Assembly (NCBI GenBank): GCA_964036045.1
Contig: OZ038383.1
Span: 116,274,431-116,338,430, forward strand
Length of the DNA: 64,000 nucleotides
Direction: 5' to 3'
DNA from: Eutreptiella sp. 'Long Island Sound 2002'
Lineage: Eukaryota > Euglenozoa > Euglenophyceae > Eutreptiales > Eutreptiaceae
Each line of letters starts with the position of its first letter. Within the stretch, counting starts at the first letter, position 1. Below, in pieces: positions 62,443 to 64,000 of the stretch. A program made the position numbers and the translations under genes. The notes beneath the pieces were generated by a model. It made no database searches, had not been told where the DNA came from, and saw only the letters and a program-made list of their open reading frames with translations.

Positions 62443-63999
62443 TCATGGTCGTCTGCCTTCTCTGGGCCGTGGCTCCTCCATTTGACATGGTGCTGGTGGC
62501 TGTTTCTCTTTGCCTGTATATGGTTTGGGCCTTTGGCTTTGTTCGCTTGGTATTGCAAACACCCGCATGAACTCTGTCGTCACCTCTGCCGTGCGCATAG
62601 GTGTCCATACTTCTGTGCGGGCATTCCTGTAAAATGGTGTGTCAAAATGCACCCAGGTACTCCGAAACCAACGCATGAGTTCCAGTTTCCTGATATCCCC
62701 TGCTTGCAACTTCGTGGGCAAAAAGTTGGAGAATACTTTCACCGTTTGCTCCATCTTTAAGTGCTGGCCTACTTCGCGACGTATCACATGTGCAACCGAC
62801 TCCTTGAAGTCCGTCAGGTAATTTGCCGTTTCCATGGCCGCATACAACGTGTTCATCGGTACTCCACTGAGTTGTGTTTGCGGTGCGTAGTATCCTGCAT
62901 GGGGTCCGTATCACATCATCCGTACTCCCTGTCATACAGGGTTGTATGGACGCCTCCTTTCCGCACCATTGTGTGGAGAGCAAGGTACACAATGTCCCCT
63001 CCTCCTGCCGACCTTGGCTTATAATCCATCTTATATTTCTTTGCAGACGGTGGTGGTGCTCCACAGGTCGAGAGATTATCAATAAATCTGCGTATGATCC
63101 CAGACAATTGTGTGGCCAGCGCACAATATAGATTGGCAAGTTGCGGTCCCAGCCTGATGACCGTTGGTATGCCTTTTACTTGTTGCGCTATCCGCGCTGC
63201 ATCACACTCCTAGCACTGATCCGGGAGCAGCTGTATTCTTTTCGGCTATCATCGTGCATAAATCCGTTGGTCCGGGACCATCCTTTTGTACCCAGAAGGA
63301 GACCTCGTCCTCCTCCCTGTTTTGCTTATTACTCCCACACCTCTTGCGGGGATTCAGCAATATGCTGCTTTATTCAAGAGTGTTCTAAACATGTATACAT
63401 GCCAACAAAATCAAAACACTCCATTGGTGTGTGCGCAACACATTTTTCACTGGCTCTCACGCACCTAGTTTCGTCTTCGATGCTTTCCAGAACCCAGTGA
63501 CATGACGGACCTCCGTCGGCTTGGCGTTGGATGTCAATTTCCTTTAGTGTGGCGCACACCACACACAGCAACGGCACCATCTCCTTTCCCAGTTGATCCG
63601 TCGGCGCTTTGATCCACTCCATATTCTGCTTCCCGGGTCCGTGTGACTTTTGTGGTGCTTGTTCTTCTGGCGCTTTTCGTCGCACTCCTGTAATGTATCG
63701 CATGGTGGCCTTTTTGGGCTTCCACACCTTGTACGTGTACGTTCATGCCCGACCGACCATGCACCCCAGCGGTTCCAGATCCTTCGCCACTTTCTCGCGT
63801 ACTTGTTGCCATGTGCTGTCCATTCGCTGGAAGACTTCATCCTAGCTTAGGTGTAACGCCAACGTTTTTAAGTACCACCGCTGGCAGAGCATGACAAAGC
63901 CGTGCGGCGCTCTGTCATCTGGGACGAATGCCAACAATGTTGTTGCGCTTGGGCCATGTCCTTTTTGAACCCCGCACGAACACTTGGGCCCTCCTTGTC
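62443..63999 (-). pseudogene. Long broken minus-strand gene, enters from the right edge
   Basis: From the edge one phase reads CSCGVQKGHGPSATTLLAFV, then PHGFVMLCQRWYLKTLALHL, through TAG (S|DEVFQRMDSTWQQVREKVAK), TGA (GRA|TYTYKVWKPKKATMRYITG) and NMEWIKAPTDQLGKEMVPLL to CLEHS. After a gap the coding signal resumes: SFWVQKDGPGPTDLCTMIAE, QLLPDQC|ECDAARIAQQVK (TAG), GPQLANLYCALATQLSGIIR, GGGDIVYLALHTMVRKGGVH. Finally, 62443-62856 (METANYLTDFKESVAHVIRR, then FSNFLPTKLQAGDIRKLELM) is open for 137 codons. Several phase changes occur. I do not recognise the family. Confidence 0.5.
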
Positions 64000-64000
64000 T

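Noticed and set aside
1-64000. rRNA genes, spliced-leader sequence or recognisable reverse transcriptase
   Set aside because: None was seen on reading; I could not run a search, so absence is not proven.

Overview
The window reads as repeat-rich nuclear DNA of a eukaryote, most likely a protist or alga, though I cannot place it further. Support for this: spliceable GT-AG introns at three matching points in two related genes, no bacterial-style operons or ribosome sites, many microsatellites, long poly-G/poly-C tracts, and several mobile elements with inverted ends. I recognise no housekeeping gene, no rRNA and no convincing complete tRNA. Most coding-like sequence belongs to a few uncharacterised, apparently element-borne gene families in various states of decay.

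Layout. 0-10 kb: a foldback element (102-1085), degenerate tandem repeats, two broken coding frames (1888-2853, 4190-4634), a stray transposon end (5302), GT-rich DNA, and a 1.15-kb unit duplicated in tandem (6381-8682). 10-15 kb: a long broken minus-strand gene (family 1), with a poly-Gln stretch, a basic region and a 14-residue tandem protein repeat. 15-23 kb: CA/GT tracts, a second stray transposon end (19939) and a 5'-truncated family-2 gene (21847-22620). 23-38 kb: scattered minus-strand coding-like patches and a 1.5-kb inverted-repeat element (26310-27845). 38331-42973: a complete 4.6-kb DNA transposon with 43-bp inverted ends and a four-exon minus-strand gene (family 2). 44373-48960: a diverged plus-strand homologue of that gene. 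50104-50526: a small TA-flanked MITE. 54.6-59.8 kb: the best-preserved genes of the window, a 252-codon and a 629-codon frame overlapping by 32 bases (family 1), followed by an internally deleted second copy. 60.3-61.9 kb: a satellite array that switches orientation. 62.4-64 kb: another broken minus-strand gene.

Three observations stand out. First, otherwise continuous coding frames at about seven loci are interrupted mainly by TAG, less often by TGA and rarely by TAA; this fits either C-to-T decay at CAG/CGA or a sense meaning for UAG. Second, the two family-2 genes share three intron positions, but one gene fills all three with CTAG-rich sequence and the other with AT-rich sequence. Third, that CTAG motif also makes up the ends of the transposon that carries the first gene.
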